Shown: in pieces, positions 1 to 6,146 of the stretch
Layout: each line of letters begins with the position of its first letter
How positions within the stretch are numbered: position 1 is the stretch's first letter
Assembly (NCBI GenBank): GCA_947628105.1
Contig: CANQYN010000053.1
Location: forward strand, 1-6,939
From: an uncultured Bacilli bacterium
GTDB lineage: Bacteria; Bacillota_I; Bacilli_A; RF39; UBA660
DNA length: 6,939 bases
Direction of reading: 5' to 3'
The notes under the pieces: generated by a model
Told to the model about the DNA's origin: nothing
Database searches by the model: none
What the model saw: only the letters and a program-made list of their open reading frames with translations
Translations under genes and position numbers: made by a program

Positions 1-114
1 TTTAAAGATATCGGCCGTAGTCATAGCCTTATTTGCCTCTTTTAAAATTAAATAAGTTAGGTCTGTATATGACATTAATTCTAACTCTTCCATTGGTATA
101 TCTTTTAAATTCAT
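1..114 (-). CDS. rpoE: RNA polymerase delta subunit RpoE, N-terminal part (runs off the left edge)
   Basis: Only the first 38 codons are present, with no stop before the window edge. They contain MNLKDIPMEELELMSYTD followed by LTYLILKEANKAMTTADIFK. This matches the start of the HARE-type winged-helix domain of the delta subunit, which in complete proteins is followed by a long acidic tail. Delta binds core RNA polymerase, helps release RNA and recycle the enzyme, and makes promoters more sensitive to initiating NTP levels. It is typical of Bacilli and Mollicutes. An in-frame ATG at 118-120 directly abuts the AGGAGGA ribosome binding site at 121-127, so the ATG at 112-114, six bases away, is the better start. 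The gene begins 19 bp after argS and lacks its own clear promoter, so it is probably the third gene of the ywiB-argS-rpoE operon. Identity rests on the N-terminal third only. Confidence 0.88.
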   Translation of the reverse strand, partial: MNLKDIPMEELELMSYTDLTYLILKEANKAMTTADIFK

Positions 115-120
115 AAACAT

Positions 121-127
121 TCCTCCT
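121..127 (-). promoter_or_regulatory. Ribosome binding site that decides the rpoE start
   Basis: The minus strand reads AGGAGGA here, a near-perfect Shine-Dalgarno sequence. One ATG (118-120) touches it with no spacer. The next in-frame ATG (112-114) is six bases away, a normal distance, so translation should start at 114. Confidence 0.8.
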
Positions 128-133
128 ATATTT

Positions 134-1831
134 CTACATAGATGTTGGCACATCTATCATTAATAAATTTAGCATCTCTTTTAATACCTTATTGGATAGC
201 TCTAATAAAGAAAGCCACATATTTTTTTGATTTTCGTCTTCTAATGTATGAATATGATTATTTTGATAGAATGTATTCATCGCAACACATAATTCATAAA
301 TATAATCGGCCACATAATGAGGCATACGATATTCAAAAGCCTGTTGTAAAGAAGTCGATAAAGCAATTAATTTTATACGTAAATTTCTATCATAATTATT
401 ATATATGTGTCCTGTTAATATTTTTTTATACGTATTTTCTTTTATTATTTTATTAATTCTCAAATACGTATATAAAATATAAGGTCCCGTCTTCCCAACA
501 ACTTCTGAAAATTTAGATATATCAAAGATATAATCTTTTTCCCGACTATTTTGCAAATCGGCAAATTTCAATATGGCATTTACAATCTTATCTTGATCCT
601 CTTCTGACATTGTTTGATTACTTTCTTTTTTATTTTTAAAAATTTCTTTTACTTGTTGGAACAAAGAATCTAATTTAGGAGCATCCCCTTTTCTCGTTTT
701 ATAAGGTTTGCCATCCATTCCATTAACTGTACCATATCCTAAAAATTCCAATTGGCTATGTGTGATATCCGCTTTTTTAGCAACTCGAAATACTTGTTTG
801 AAATGAAGCGCTTGTCGATTATCAACAACATATAAAATAAAATCAGGATGATTATCTTTTTCTCTTTGATAGATAGTTGCTAAATCAGTAGTCCCATAAA
901 GATATGTTTGATTACTTGATTGAAAGAGAAAAGGTGGTAAATCTTTTTTATCTTCTTCTTGATTTACCTTAACAATTTTAGCCCCTTCACTTTCTTCTAA
1001 TAAATGTTTTTGATTTAAAATATCTTCTACTTTATGAATATATTGATATGAATCACTTTCCCCATACCAAACATCGAAAGAAACATCCAAATAACGATAT
1101 AACCTTTTAATATCTGCTAGTGATAATTCACATATTTTTTTCCATAGTTTTTGATATTCGAAATCTCCTTCTTGTAATTTCCTTGTAATTTCCGAACATT
1201 GTTGTTTGATTTCTTCGTTTTCCTTACAAAGAGCACTAATCCGAGGATACGTTTTTTCTAAATAAGCTAAATCTACGCGTTCCAACGATATTCCATCTTG
1301 CTTTATTCCATATATCACTTGACCTATTTGAAGTCCATAATCACCAAGATGAACATCGGCAATCGTTTTATGACCCATATATTGAATAATTCTTTTTATC
1401 GCCTCTCCTACAATAGCTGTTCTCATATGTCCTACATGAAGGGGCTTAGCAATATTAGGTCCACCATAATCGAGAACAAAAGTAGATACTTTTTTCGGTC
1501 TTTCTATTCCGAGAAATGCCATCGTATCCATTCTTTGTAAAAATTGATTAATCAACGATTCACTAATGACGAAGTTAATAAATCCAGGTTTTACTAATTC
1601 TACTTTTTCAAAAAGATCATTAAAATCAGGTAATTCGTAAAAAGCTTGAACTATTTTTTCGCCTATTTCAATAGGAGATTGATGAAGTAGTTTGGCTAAA
1701 GAAAAGCAACCATCAAATTGATAATCACATAAATCTTCTCGATTTGATGGGATTATTTTAAAGTTATGATTTTCATACTTTAATTTTTTTAATACGGTTT
1801 CTAATTTTTGATTTAACAATTCTATTATCAT
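134..1831 (-). CDS. argS: Arginyl-tRNA synthetase (class I)
   Basis: This cytoplasmic enzyme charges tRNA-Arg with arginine using ATP. At 565 aa it is the usual length and looks complete. Residues about 1-90 form the N-terminal Add-1 domain that contacts the tRNA elbow. The class I HIGH signature is HVGH at 132-135, within PNIAKPLHVGHMRTAIVG. The second signature is a KMSKS variant, YKTRKG at 377-382, as in many ArgRS that lack a canonical KMSK. The DALR anticodon-binding domain starts near GPYILYTYLRI (449-459), and the C-terminus is the characteristic LLMIDVPTSM. The ATG overlaps the stop of the upstream DUF1934 gene as ATGA (1828-1831), with AGAGGAGAT just upstream, so the pair is probably translationally coupled. 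The ywiB-argS-rpoE order resembles the neighbourhood in other Bacilli (from memory). I see no T-box leader: the gene sits behind ywiB, and the operon's predicted 5' UTR is only about 20 nt. Confidence 0.98.
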   Translation of the reverse strand: MIIELLNQKLETVLKKLKYENHNFKIIPSNREDLCDYQFDGCFSLAKLLHQSPIEIGEKIVQAFYELPDFNDLFEKVELVKPGFINFVISESLINQFLQRMDTMAFLGIERPKKVSTFVLDYGGPNIAKPLHVGHMRTAIVGEAIKRIIQYMGHKTIADVHLGDYGLQIGQVIYGIKQDGISLERVDLAYLEKTYPRISALCKENEEIKQQCSEITRKLQEGDFEYQKLWKKICELSLADIKRLYRYLDVSFDVWYGESDSYQYIHKVEDILNQKHLLEESEGAKIVKVNQEEDKKDLPPFLFQSSNQTYLYGTTDLATIYQREKDNHPDFILYVVDNRQALHFKQVFRVAKKADITHSQLEFLGYGTVNGMDGKPYKTRKGDAPKLDSLFQQVKEIFKNKKESNQTMSEEDQDKIVNAILKFADLQNSREKDYIFDISKFSEVVGKTGPYILYTYLRINKIIKENTYKKILTGHIYNNYDRNLRIKLIALSTSLQQAFEYRMPHYVADYIYELCVAMNTFYQNNHIHTLEDENQKNMWLSLLELSNKVLKEMLNLLMIDVPTSM

Positions 1832-2190
1832 ACTATCTCCTCTAATTTTACCTTCATATGAAATTGATTTTCTTCTAACTCATAATCGATTTGAAATTCT
1901 TGTTTTGTTATTTTTAAATCGTGTAACTTTATCATAAAACGAAATTTCTGATTTAAAGAGGGAACATAACAATCGCAATAAGAATCTTTTTTTTGAAAAT
2001 TAAATTCATAAATTCCTTCTTCTGTTATTCGTTTCATATAAATAGCATTCTTTTTCATCACGATTTCCACTTTTATACCATTTTCTTTAAAAATGATTTT
2101 GTTATCCACTTTAATTGCTTTTTCTTTATTCGTTATTTCTTGGTTTTCTCTTTTATTTACTAAAGTGCTTAATACGTATATCTTTGCCAT
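1828..2190 (-). CDS. ywiB: YwiB-like DUF1934 family protein
   Basis: A predicted 120-aa soluble protein rich in beta strands, with no signal peptide or membrane segment. Its size, strand pattern and position directly upstream of argS match the YwiB/DUF1934 family, which has a small calycin-like beta-barrel fold and no established biochemical role. The alignable core runs from about residue 27 (KVDNKIIFKENGIKVEIVMK) to the end. B. subtilis YwiB is somewhat longer (about 140 aa), so this is a slightly short member. A CxC pair occurs at residues 72-74 (YCDCY). The start is supported by AGGAGATATTT directly before the ATG. It is the first gene of the operon, 20 bases or so downstream of the predicted transcription start, and its stop overlaps the argS start by four bases. 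The family call is from memory of sequence and context, so it is good but not certain. Confidence 0.78.
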   Translation of the reverse strand: MAKIYVLSTLVNKRENQEITNKEKAIKVDNKIIFKENGIKVEIVMKKNAIYMKRITEEGIYEFNFQKKDSYCDCYVPSLNQKFRFMIKLHDLKITKQEFQIDYELEENQFHMKVKLEEIV

Positions 2191-2216
2191 AAATATCTCC
2201 TAAATAACTATGCTAC

Positions 2217-2245
2217 ATTATAATATACATCTTTCATTTTTGCAA
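2217..2245 (-). promoter_or_regulatory. Sigma-A-type promoter of the ywiB-argS-rpoE operon
   Basis: On the minus strand a -35 box TTGCAA (2240-2245) and a perfect -10 box TATAAT (2217-2222) are separated by exactly 17 bp. The predicted start is near 2210, giving a leader of about 20 nt that carries the AGGAGAT ribosome binding site. The leader is too short for a T-box, so argS is probably not regulated by tRNA-sensing attenuation from this promoter. Confidence 0.8.
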
Positions 2246-2262
2246 CATATTTTTATGAAAAA

Positions 2263-2964
2263 TTAGTTTGTATGATTTTTATTTTTGATAAATTCTCGCA
2301 ACATTTTTGTAAGTGCCCTTTTTTCAATACGCGATACATAGCTTCTCGATATATTTAATTCTTTTGCTATTTCTTTTTGAGTATACTCTTTTCCATTATT
2401 CAAACCATATCTTTTTATAATAATATTTTTTTCTCGTTCATTTAACACATTAAAATAATCTTTTAGTTGATGAATATTATCTTTTGTATGTAAATCTAAA
2501 GCAAAATCTGGTTTTGGAGTTTTTAAAATATCTAAAAAGGTAATTTCATTTCCATCTTTATCATATCCTACTGGTTCGTTTAAACTAACATTTTTACTAT
2601 TTTTTTTATCGCTTCGAAAATACATTAATATTTCATTTTCGATACATCTAGCACAATAAGTAGTAATTTTTGTACCCTTTTTCTTCGAATAGCTATCTAC
2701 ACCTTTAATTAAACCAATTGTTCCAATACTAATTAGATCATCGATATCTTCTTTATTATGATCGTATTTTTTTACAATATGAGCTACTAATCTTAGATTA
2801 TGCTCAATTAGCTTATCACGTGCTTCTTTATCTCCTAATTTCATTTTTTCTAGATAATTATCTTCTTCTTCTTTCGATAAAGGATCTGGAAAAATATTAT
2901 TCGAATAAGCAGCTGTAAAAAGATAAAAATCACTAAATAAATATTTTAATATCTTTTTTAACAT
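2263..2964 (-). CDS. sigK: Sporulation sigma factor SigK, pro-protein
   Basis: A 233-aa sigma-70 family protein, about the length of B. subtilis pro-SigK. SigK directs the last stage of mother-cell transcription (coat and cortex genes). Residues 1-19 (MLKKILKYLFSDFYLFTAA) are hydrophobic and match the SigK pro-sequence. They run into YSNNIFPDPLS, aligned with the YVKNNAFPQPLS that follows the known Ser-Tyr cleavage in B. subtilis, so A19-Y20 is the likely processing point. Region 2 spans about 47-117 (EHNLRLVAHIVKK, DLISIGTIGLIKG, ARCIENEILMYFR). Region 4 spans about 172-227, with the helix-turn-helix TQKEIAKELNISRSYVSRIE. LVAHIVKK, VSLNEPVGYDKDGNEI and SRSYVSRIEKRALTKM fit SigK better than SigE. 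The gene is not split by a skin-type element. AGGGGG precedes the ATG. A terminator lies just upstream at 3013-3038, so it probably has its own promoter, though I could not assign one firmly. I saw no clear terminator after the stop. Confidence 0.95.
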   Translation of the reverse strand: MLKKILKYLFSDFYLFTAAYSNNIFPDPLSKEEEDNYLEKMKLGDKEARDKLIEHNLRLVAHIVKKYDHNKEDIDDLISIGTIGLIKGVDSYSKKKGTKITTYCARCIENEILMYFRSDKKNSKNVSLNEPVGYDKDGNEITFLDILKTPKPDFALDLHTKDNIHQLKDYFNVLNEREKNIIIKRYGLNNGKEYTQKEIAKELNISRSYVSRIEKRALTKMLREFIKNKNHTN

Positions 2965-3012
2965 ATTTCGCCCCCTGTTTTATTTTACTATCTCGATAGC
3001 TTATTCTATTAC

Positions 3013-3038
3013 AAAAAAAGAACGTTATTGTTCTTTTT
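3013..3038 (-). terminator. Rho-independent terminator of the 68-aa ORF, overlapping its 3' end
   Basis: On the minus strand AAAAAGAAC pairs with GTTCTTTTT around a 6-nt loop (AATAAC), followed by a run of T (seven in all at 3013-3019). The stop codon of the small gene (3025-3027) lies in the loop, so the coding sequence supplies the 5' arm. Only two G-C pairs are present, so the stem is weak, but the T-tract and position fit a terminator in an AT-rich genome. Confidence 0.6.
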
Positions 3039-3231
3039 GTAGTTCTACATTAATTTTTACTTTATTTTCTATTTGAACTTGTTGATCTAGCTCTTTTACT
3101 TTTTGTAAAAAAATCTGTTTGGAATCTTCATCTTTAATCACTAAATCTAATAAAATTTCTAACTCATGAATATCACCTGTCGTCAATATTTTTTCCCAAA
3201 TTTCTGCTTCTTTGGAAATTTGTTTTGCCAT
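3025..3231 (-). CDS. Hypothetical 68-aa protein, acidic and helical
   Basis: I do not recognise this protein. It begins MAKQISKEAEIWEKILTTGD and ends KVKINVELQKEQ. It is rich in Glu, Lys, Gln and Leu, has one Trp (residue 12), no Cys, no signal peptide and no membrane segment. The middle (IHELEILLDLVIKDEDSKQI, 21-40) reads as amphipathic helix, and a predicted helix continues through FLQKVKELDQQV. It is probably a small cytoplasmic protein. The start is chosen from the ribosome binding site AAAGGAG at 3238-3244: the ATG at 3229-3231 is spaced correctly, the ATG at 3235-3237 overlaps that region too closely, and a GTG at 3256-3258 lies upstream of the site. It stands alone between the gap terminator and sigK, with its own terminator embedded in its 3' end. 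That architecture, plus a strong ribosome binding site, supports it as a real gene. Confidence 0.68.
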   Translation of the reverse strand: MAKQISKEAEIWEKILTTGDIHELEILLDLVIKDEDSKQIFLQKVKELDQQVQIENKVKINVELQKEQ

Positions 3232-3237
3232 ATTCAT

Positions 3238-3244
3238 CTCCTTT
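3238..3244 (-). promoter_or_regulatory. Ribosome binding site that decides the start of the 68-aa protein
   Basis: The minus strand reads AAAGGAG, extended to AGAAAGGAGA. Among three in-frame candidates, only the ATG at 3229-3231 has normal spacing. The reading frame extends upstream to a GTG at 3258, but that would place the site inside the gene. Confidence 0.75.
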
Positions 3245-3321
3245 CTATCTTCTTTCACAAGTAATTTACTATAATTTTAATGACTTCACAAATATTAAAT
3301 TTTTAAAAATAAAAGAAAATA
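3245..3321 (-). other. Intergenic leader between the gap terminator and the 68-aa gene
   Basis: This very AT-rich segment must hold any promoter of the small gene. A possible -10 (TATAGT on the minus strand, about 3270-3275) is present, but no convincing -35 at 16-18 bp. Two direct copies of TTCACAA (3254-3260 and 3285-3291, 31 bp apart) and a short palindrome GTAA-T-TTAC (3261-3269) are visible. Their role is unknown. Confidence 0.35.
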
Positions 3322-3369
3322 AAAAACAGATATTGTGAATTGAGAAAGATATTCATTTTATCTGTTTTT
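3322..3369 (-). terminator. Rho-independent terminator of the kinase-gap operon
   Basis: An 11-bp outer stem pairs 3322-3332 with 3359-3369 (AAAAACAGATA with TATCTGTTTTT). A 5-bp inner stem pairs TGAAT (3336-3340) with ATTCA (3351-3355), the two stems being separated by a symmetrical 3+3 internal loop, with a 10-nt apical loop. On the minus strand it is followed by a T-rich tract. It begins about 10 bp past the gap stop codon, the expected place. Confidence 0.8.
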
Positions 3370-3378
3370 ATTTTTTCT

Positions 3379-4380
3379 TTATTTCATTAAATAAGCTGCC
3401 GTACGAACCATTTGTGCACTATATCCCATTTCATTATCATACCAAGCAATTACTTTAACTAATTGCCTGTCTTCTACCTCAAGTACTTCTGTCAAAAGAC
3501 CATCTACTAAAGAACCATAGTGCGTTCCTATGACATCACTAGAAACAATTGGATCTTCCGTATATTTTAATGTTTCGTTTTGAGCATTTTTTAATGCTTC
3601 ATTTATTTCTTCTTTTGTTACTTTTTTCTTTAATTCTACTGTCAAATCAACAACAGAACCTGTTGTAGTGGGAACTCGTAATGCACTACCGCTTAATTTT
3701 CCTTGTAAACTTGGGATAACTAGGCCAATCGCTTTGGCGGCTCCTGTAGAGGAAGGAATAATATTAGCAGCTCCTGCTCTCCCTCTTCTTGCATAAATTC
3801 CTTTTTTATGAGCAACATCTAAAATAGTTTGATCGTTTGTATAAGCATGAACCGTTGTCATATAACCTTTTTCAATACCAAAATTATCTTCTAACACTTT
3901 ACATACAGGGGCAAGACAATTTGTCGTACAACTTGCCGCACTAATAATAGAATCAGTTGCTTCTAACATAGTGTGGTTAACATTATATACAATTGTTTTT
4001 AAATCTCCTTTCGCAGGCGCTGAAATAATAACTTTTTTGGCTCCTGCTTGAATATGAGCAGAAGCTTTTTCTTTATCGGTAAACAATCCTGTACATTCGA
4101 ATACTTCATCAATTCCCAGTTGTCCCCATGGCAAATTAGCTGGGTCTTTTTCTGAAAATACTTTAATTTCTCTTCCTCCTACATAAATTGCCCCTTCTTT
4201 CGAGGTAATTTCATCAACTCGGTAAGAACGATGTGACGTATCATATTTTAATAAATGAGCAAGTTGCTCCGCGTCTGTTAAATCATTGATCGCTACTACT
4301 TCAAAATTATCATCTTCTTCCATAATTCGAAATACTAAACGTCCAATTCTTCCAAATCCATTAATTGCTACTTTAATCAT
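3379..4380 (-). CDS. gap: Glyceraldehyde-3-phosphate dehydrogenase, type I
   Basis: This cytoplasmic glycolytic enzyme oxidises glyceraldehyde 3-phosphate to 1,3-bisphosphoglycerate with NAD+ and phosphate. At 333 aa it is the normal length. The N-terminal Rossmann motif is INGFGRIGR (6-14). NDL with Asp at 33 is typical of NAD-dependent forms. The active site is SAASCTTNCLAP with catalytic Cys151, and His178 lies in TTVHAYTNDQ. The C-terminal signature WYDNEMGYSAQMVRTAAYL (313-331) is intact. The segment after TILD reads VAHKKGIYARRGRAGAANII, which differs from the L-P-H-K pattern of B. subtilis GapA and resembles other low-GC lineages. It lies 14 bp after the kinase gene and carries AAGGA before its ATG, so it is probably the second gene of that operon. 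No cggR, pgk or tpi accompanies it, so this is not the classical central glycolytic operon. Its transcript ends at the hairpin starting about 10 bp downstream. Confidence 0.98.
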   Translation of the reverse strand: MIKVAINGFGRIGRLVFRIMEEDDNFEVVAINDLTDAEQLAHLLKYDTSHRSYRVDEITSKEGAIYVGGREIKVFSEKDPANLPWGQLGIDEVFECTGLFTDKEKASAHIQAGAKKVIISAPAKGDLKTIVYNVNHTMLEATDSIISAASCTTNCLAPVCKVLEDNFGIEKGYMTTVHAYTNDQTILDVAHKKGIYARRGRAGAANIIPSSTGAAKAIGLVIPSLQGKLSGSALRVPTTTGSVVDLTVELKKKVTKEEINEALKNAQNETLKYTEDPIVSSDVIGTHYGSLVDGLLTEVLEVEDRQLVKVIAWYDNEMGYSAQMVRTAAYLMK

Positions 4381-4394
4381 TTTTTTCCTTCTTT

Positions 4395-6059
4395 CTATTT
4401 TCTATAAAAACTACTACCGCCAATAAATTCTCGTAAAACAGAATCTTTTGGAACTTCTTCACTTGGAATCGGTAAGAAGTTTCTAAGCAAATTTATTAAA
4501 CGAATCGCTTCAGGATAGCTAGGATCCGTTTCTGGTACATTAAATAGTAATGGCTCTACATAAGTTTTTAATACCCCTAGTTCGTAAGTTAAAGCAGAAT
4601 TTACAATTTCATCCGCATCATCTTGATAAGGGAATATGTATTTTTCTTCTCCTTCACGAATTGTTTTCCACATGTGTAATGTTTTTTCTGCCCCAAATCC
4701 TCTAAACTTGCTATCTCTAACAATTCTTCTTAACTTTCGATTATCACTTGTATGAACTCGATTATGGTTATCGATATTGACTTGTGTTAAAGCATTGATA
4801 TAAATTTTGTATTTACAATTTCTATCAATTGGCATAGTTAACTCATCGTTTAGACAATGGAGACCCTCAATTATAATAATTCCATTTTCTTCTAACTGTA
4901 ATGTCTTCCCTTTATATTCTCTTTTTCCAAAAACAAAATTATAATCTGGAATTTCTACCTTTTCTCCATCCAAGATTTTAATTAGATGTTTATTAAATAG
5001 AGTAATATCAATTGCTTTTAACGACTCCGTATCCAATTCTCCATTTTCTAATTTTGGTGTTTTTTCTCTATCAATAAAATAATCATCTAACGATATTTGA
5101 TGAGGAATCAATCCATGTGTCTGTAAATAAACAGATAATTTTCTAGCTGTAGTTGTTTTTCCAGCAGAAGATGGTCCAGCAATCAAAACAACTCTAATAT
5201 TTCTATTTTCCGCAATATGATCACTAATACGAGCTAATTGATTACTATAATATACTTCTGATAACCGAATGAGATTATCGTAATTCCCCATCGATACAAT
5301 TTCGTTTAATTCAGAGGCATTAGAAACACCAATTTTTCTGCCCCAATTGTTGTATTCTAAAAATTTTTCAAATAACTTTTCATGATGGACATAATCTAAT
5401 GTACATTCGGGATTATAACTACTAGGATAACTTAAAACGAAACCATTATCACGAATATAAGTTAGTTTAAAATCTTCTACATCTTTTGTAGAGTAAGCTA
5501 ACTTCCCATAAAAATAATCAAATGTTTCATCGACATGATATAAATTAATATAAGTATTACTAATATATTTTAATACTCTTACTTTGTCGTATTGCTTTTT
5601 CTTTTGAAAATATTTAATTGCATCCAATCGAGAAACACTTACCTTACCAATTGGTAAATTTTCAGAACATATTTTTTTCATCTCATTTTCTAATTTTTTA
5701 ATTTCTGACTTATCTATCTCTATTCCAACAATTTCACAATAGAACCCTTTGTCGATAGAATATTCGATCATTACTTCTACTTCTTCTCCAAATAGTCTCT
5801 TTACAGCAAGCGTTAATAAAAATTGAGCTGTTCTTCCATGGATTCCATTTCCAACATCGCTACTTCTATCATAAAAATCGACGACATTACTACGTGTTAT
5901 TGGCTCATTTAATTCAACTAAATCATTTTCTACTAATCCAATCAAAATGGGATAATTAAAATAATGTTCAAACTCTCGACTAATTTCTTTTAATGTAGTC
6001 CCAGAATCAAATTCTTTTGCTTCGATATCACGAAAATTTATTCTAATTTTTTTAGCCAT
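4395..6059 (-). CDS. Nucleoside kinase fusion: TGS and ThrRS-like domains plus uridine kinase-type P-loop kinase
   Basis: A 554-aa protein of the Udk-related family, predicted to phosphorylate a nucleoside or similar small molecule with ATP. The substrate cannot be read from sequence. Residues about 4-64 resemble a TGS domain. Residues about 70-140 resemble the second additional (SAD) domain of threonyl/alanyl-tRNA synthetase (IHGRTAQFLLTLAVKRLF, YSIDKGFYCEI). The C-terminal kinase begins near 288: Walker A GPSSAGKT (295-302), SLDDYFIDREKTP (323-335), a Walker B-like stretch IIIIEGLHCLN (394-404) and an arginine-rich lid RKLRRIVRDSKFRG (441-454). The SAD-like part lacks the HxxxH and CGGTH zinc/editing residues, so tRNA editing is unlikely. 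The start has GAGGG just upstream and a strong promoter about 20 bp further. It heads a two-gene operon with gap, which suggests expression tied to central metabolism. Family assignment is firm, function inferred. Confidence 0.92.
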   Translation of the reverse strand: MAKKIRINFRDIEAKEFDSGTTLKEISREFEHYFNYPILIGLVENDLVELNEPITRSNVVDFYDRSSDVGNGIHGRTAQFLLTLAVKRLFGEEVEVMIEYSIDKGFYCEIVGIEIDKSEIKKLENEMKKICSENLPIGKVSVSRLDAIKYFQKKKQYDKVRVLKYISNTYINLYHVDETFDYFYGKLAYSTKDVEDFKLTYIRDNGFVLSYPSSYNPECTLDYVHHEKLFEKFLEYNNWGRKIGVSNASELNEIVSMGNYDNLIRLSEVYYSNQLARISDHIAENRNIRVVLIAGPSSAGKTTTARKLSVYLQTHGLIPHQISLDDYFIDREKTPKLENGELDTESLKAIDITLFNKHLIKILDGEKVEIPDYNFVFGKREYKGKTLQLEENGIIIIEGLHCLNDELTMPIDRNCKYKIYINALTQVNIDNHNRVHTSDNRKLRRIVRDSKFRGFGAEKTLHMWKTIREGEEKYIFPYQDDADEIVNSALTYELGVLKTYVEPLLFNVPETDPSYPEAIRLINLLRNFLPIPSEEVPKDSVLREFIGGSSFYRK

Positions 6060-6085
6060 CGATATCCCTCTATTCTATATAATTA

Positions 6086-6114
6086 AGTATATCAAAAATA
6101 AAGGAATATGTCAC
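6086..6114 (-). promoter_or_regulatory. Extended -10 sigma-A promoter of the kinase-gap operon
   Basis: The minus strand shows GTGACA (6109-6114; five of six bases of TTGACA), a 17-bp spacer, then TATACT (6086-6091; five of six). TG-A directly precedes the -10, making an extended -10. The predicted start near 6079 leaves a leader of about 20 nt with GAGGG as ribosome binding site. Confidence 0.82.
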
Positions 6115-6146
6115 ATATTTTTTTGTATATTTTATTAAAAAAAAAC

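Noticed and set aside
142..456. Plus-strand open frame of 104 codons opposite argS
   Set aside because: It lies wholly antisense to the ArgRS C-terminal domain, has no ribosome binding site that I can see, and its Tyr/Ile/Leu-rich composition is what the reverse of an AT-rich gene gives.
1298..1540. Plus-strand open frame of 80 codons opposite argS
   Set aside because: It is antisense to the HIGH-motif region of argS, whose conservation explains the open frame. No recognisable protein features.
2231..2261. Hairpin (TTTCAT/ATGAAA) as a sigK terminator
   Set aside because: A 6-bp AT-rich stem with a 17-nt loop, no T-tract at the right place, and overlap with the -35 of the ywiB promoter.
2191..2262. 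T-box leader controlling argS
   Set aside because: The predicted leader is about 20 nt and the whole intergenic space is 72 bp, too short for a T-box stem I and antiterminator.
2263..2964. SigE instead of SigK
   Set aside because: The pro-sequence, LVAHIVKK, VSLNEPVGYDKDGNEI and the SRSYVSRIEKRALTKM end match SigK more closely than SigE.
3232..3258. Upstream GTG or ATG start for the small protein (77 aa or 70 aa form)
   Set aside because: The AAAGGAG site at 3238-3244 lies inside the GTG form and touches the ATG at 3235-3237, so the ATG at 3229-3231 fits better.
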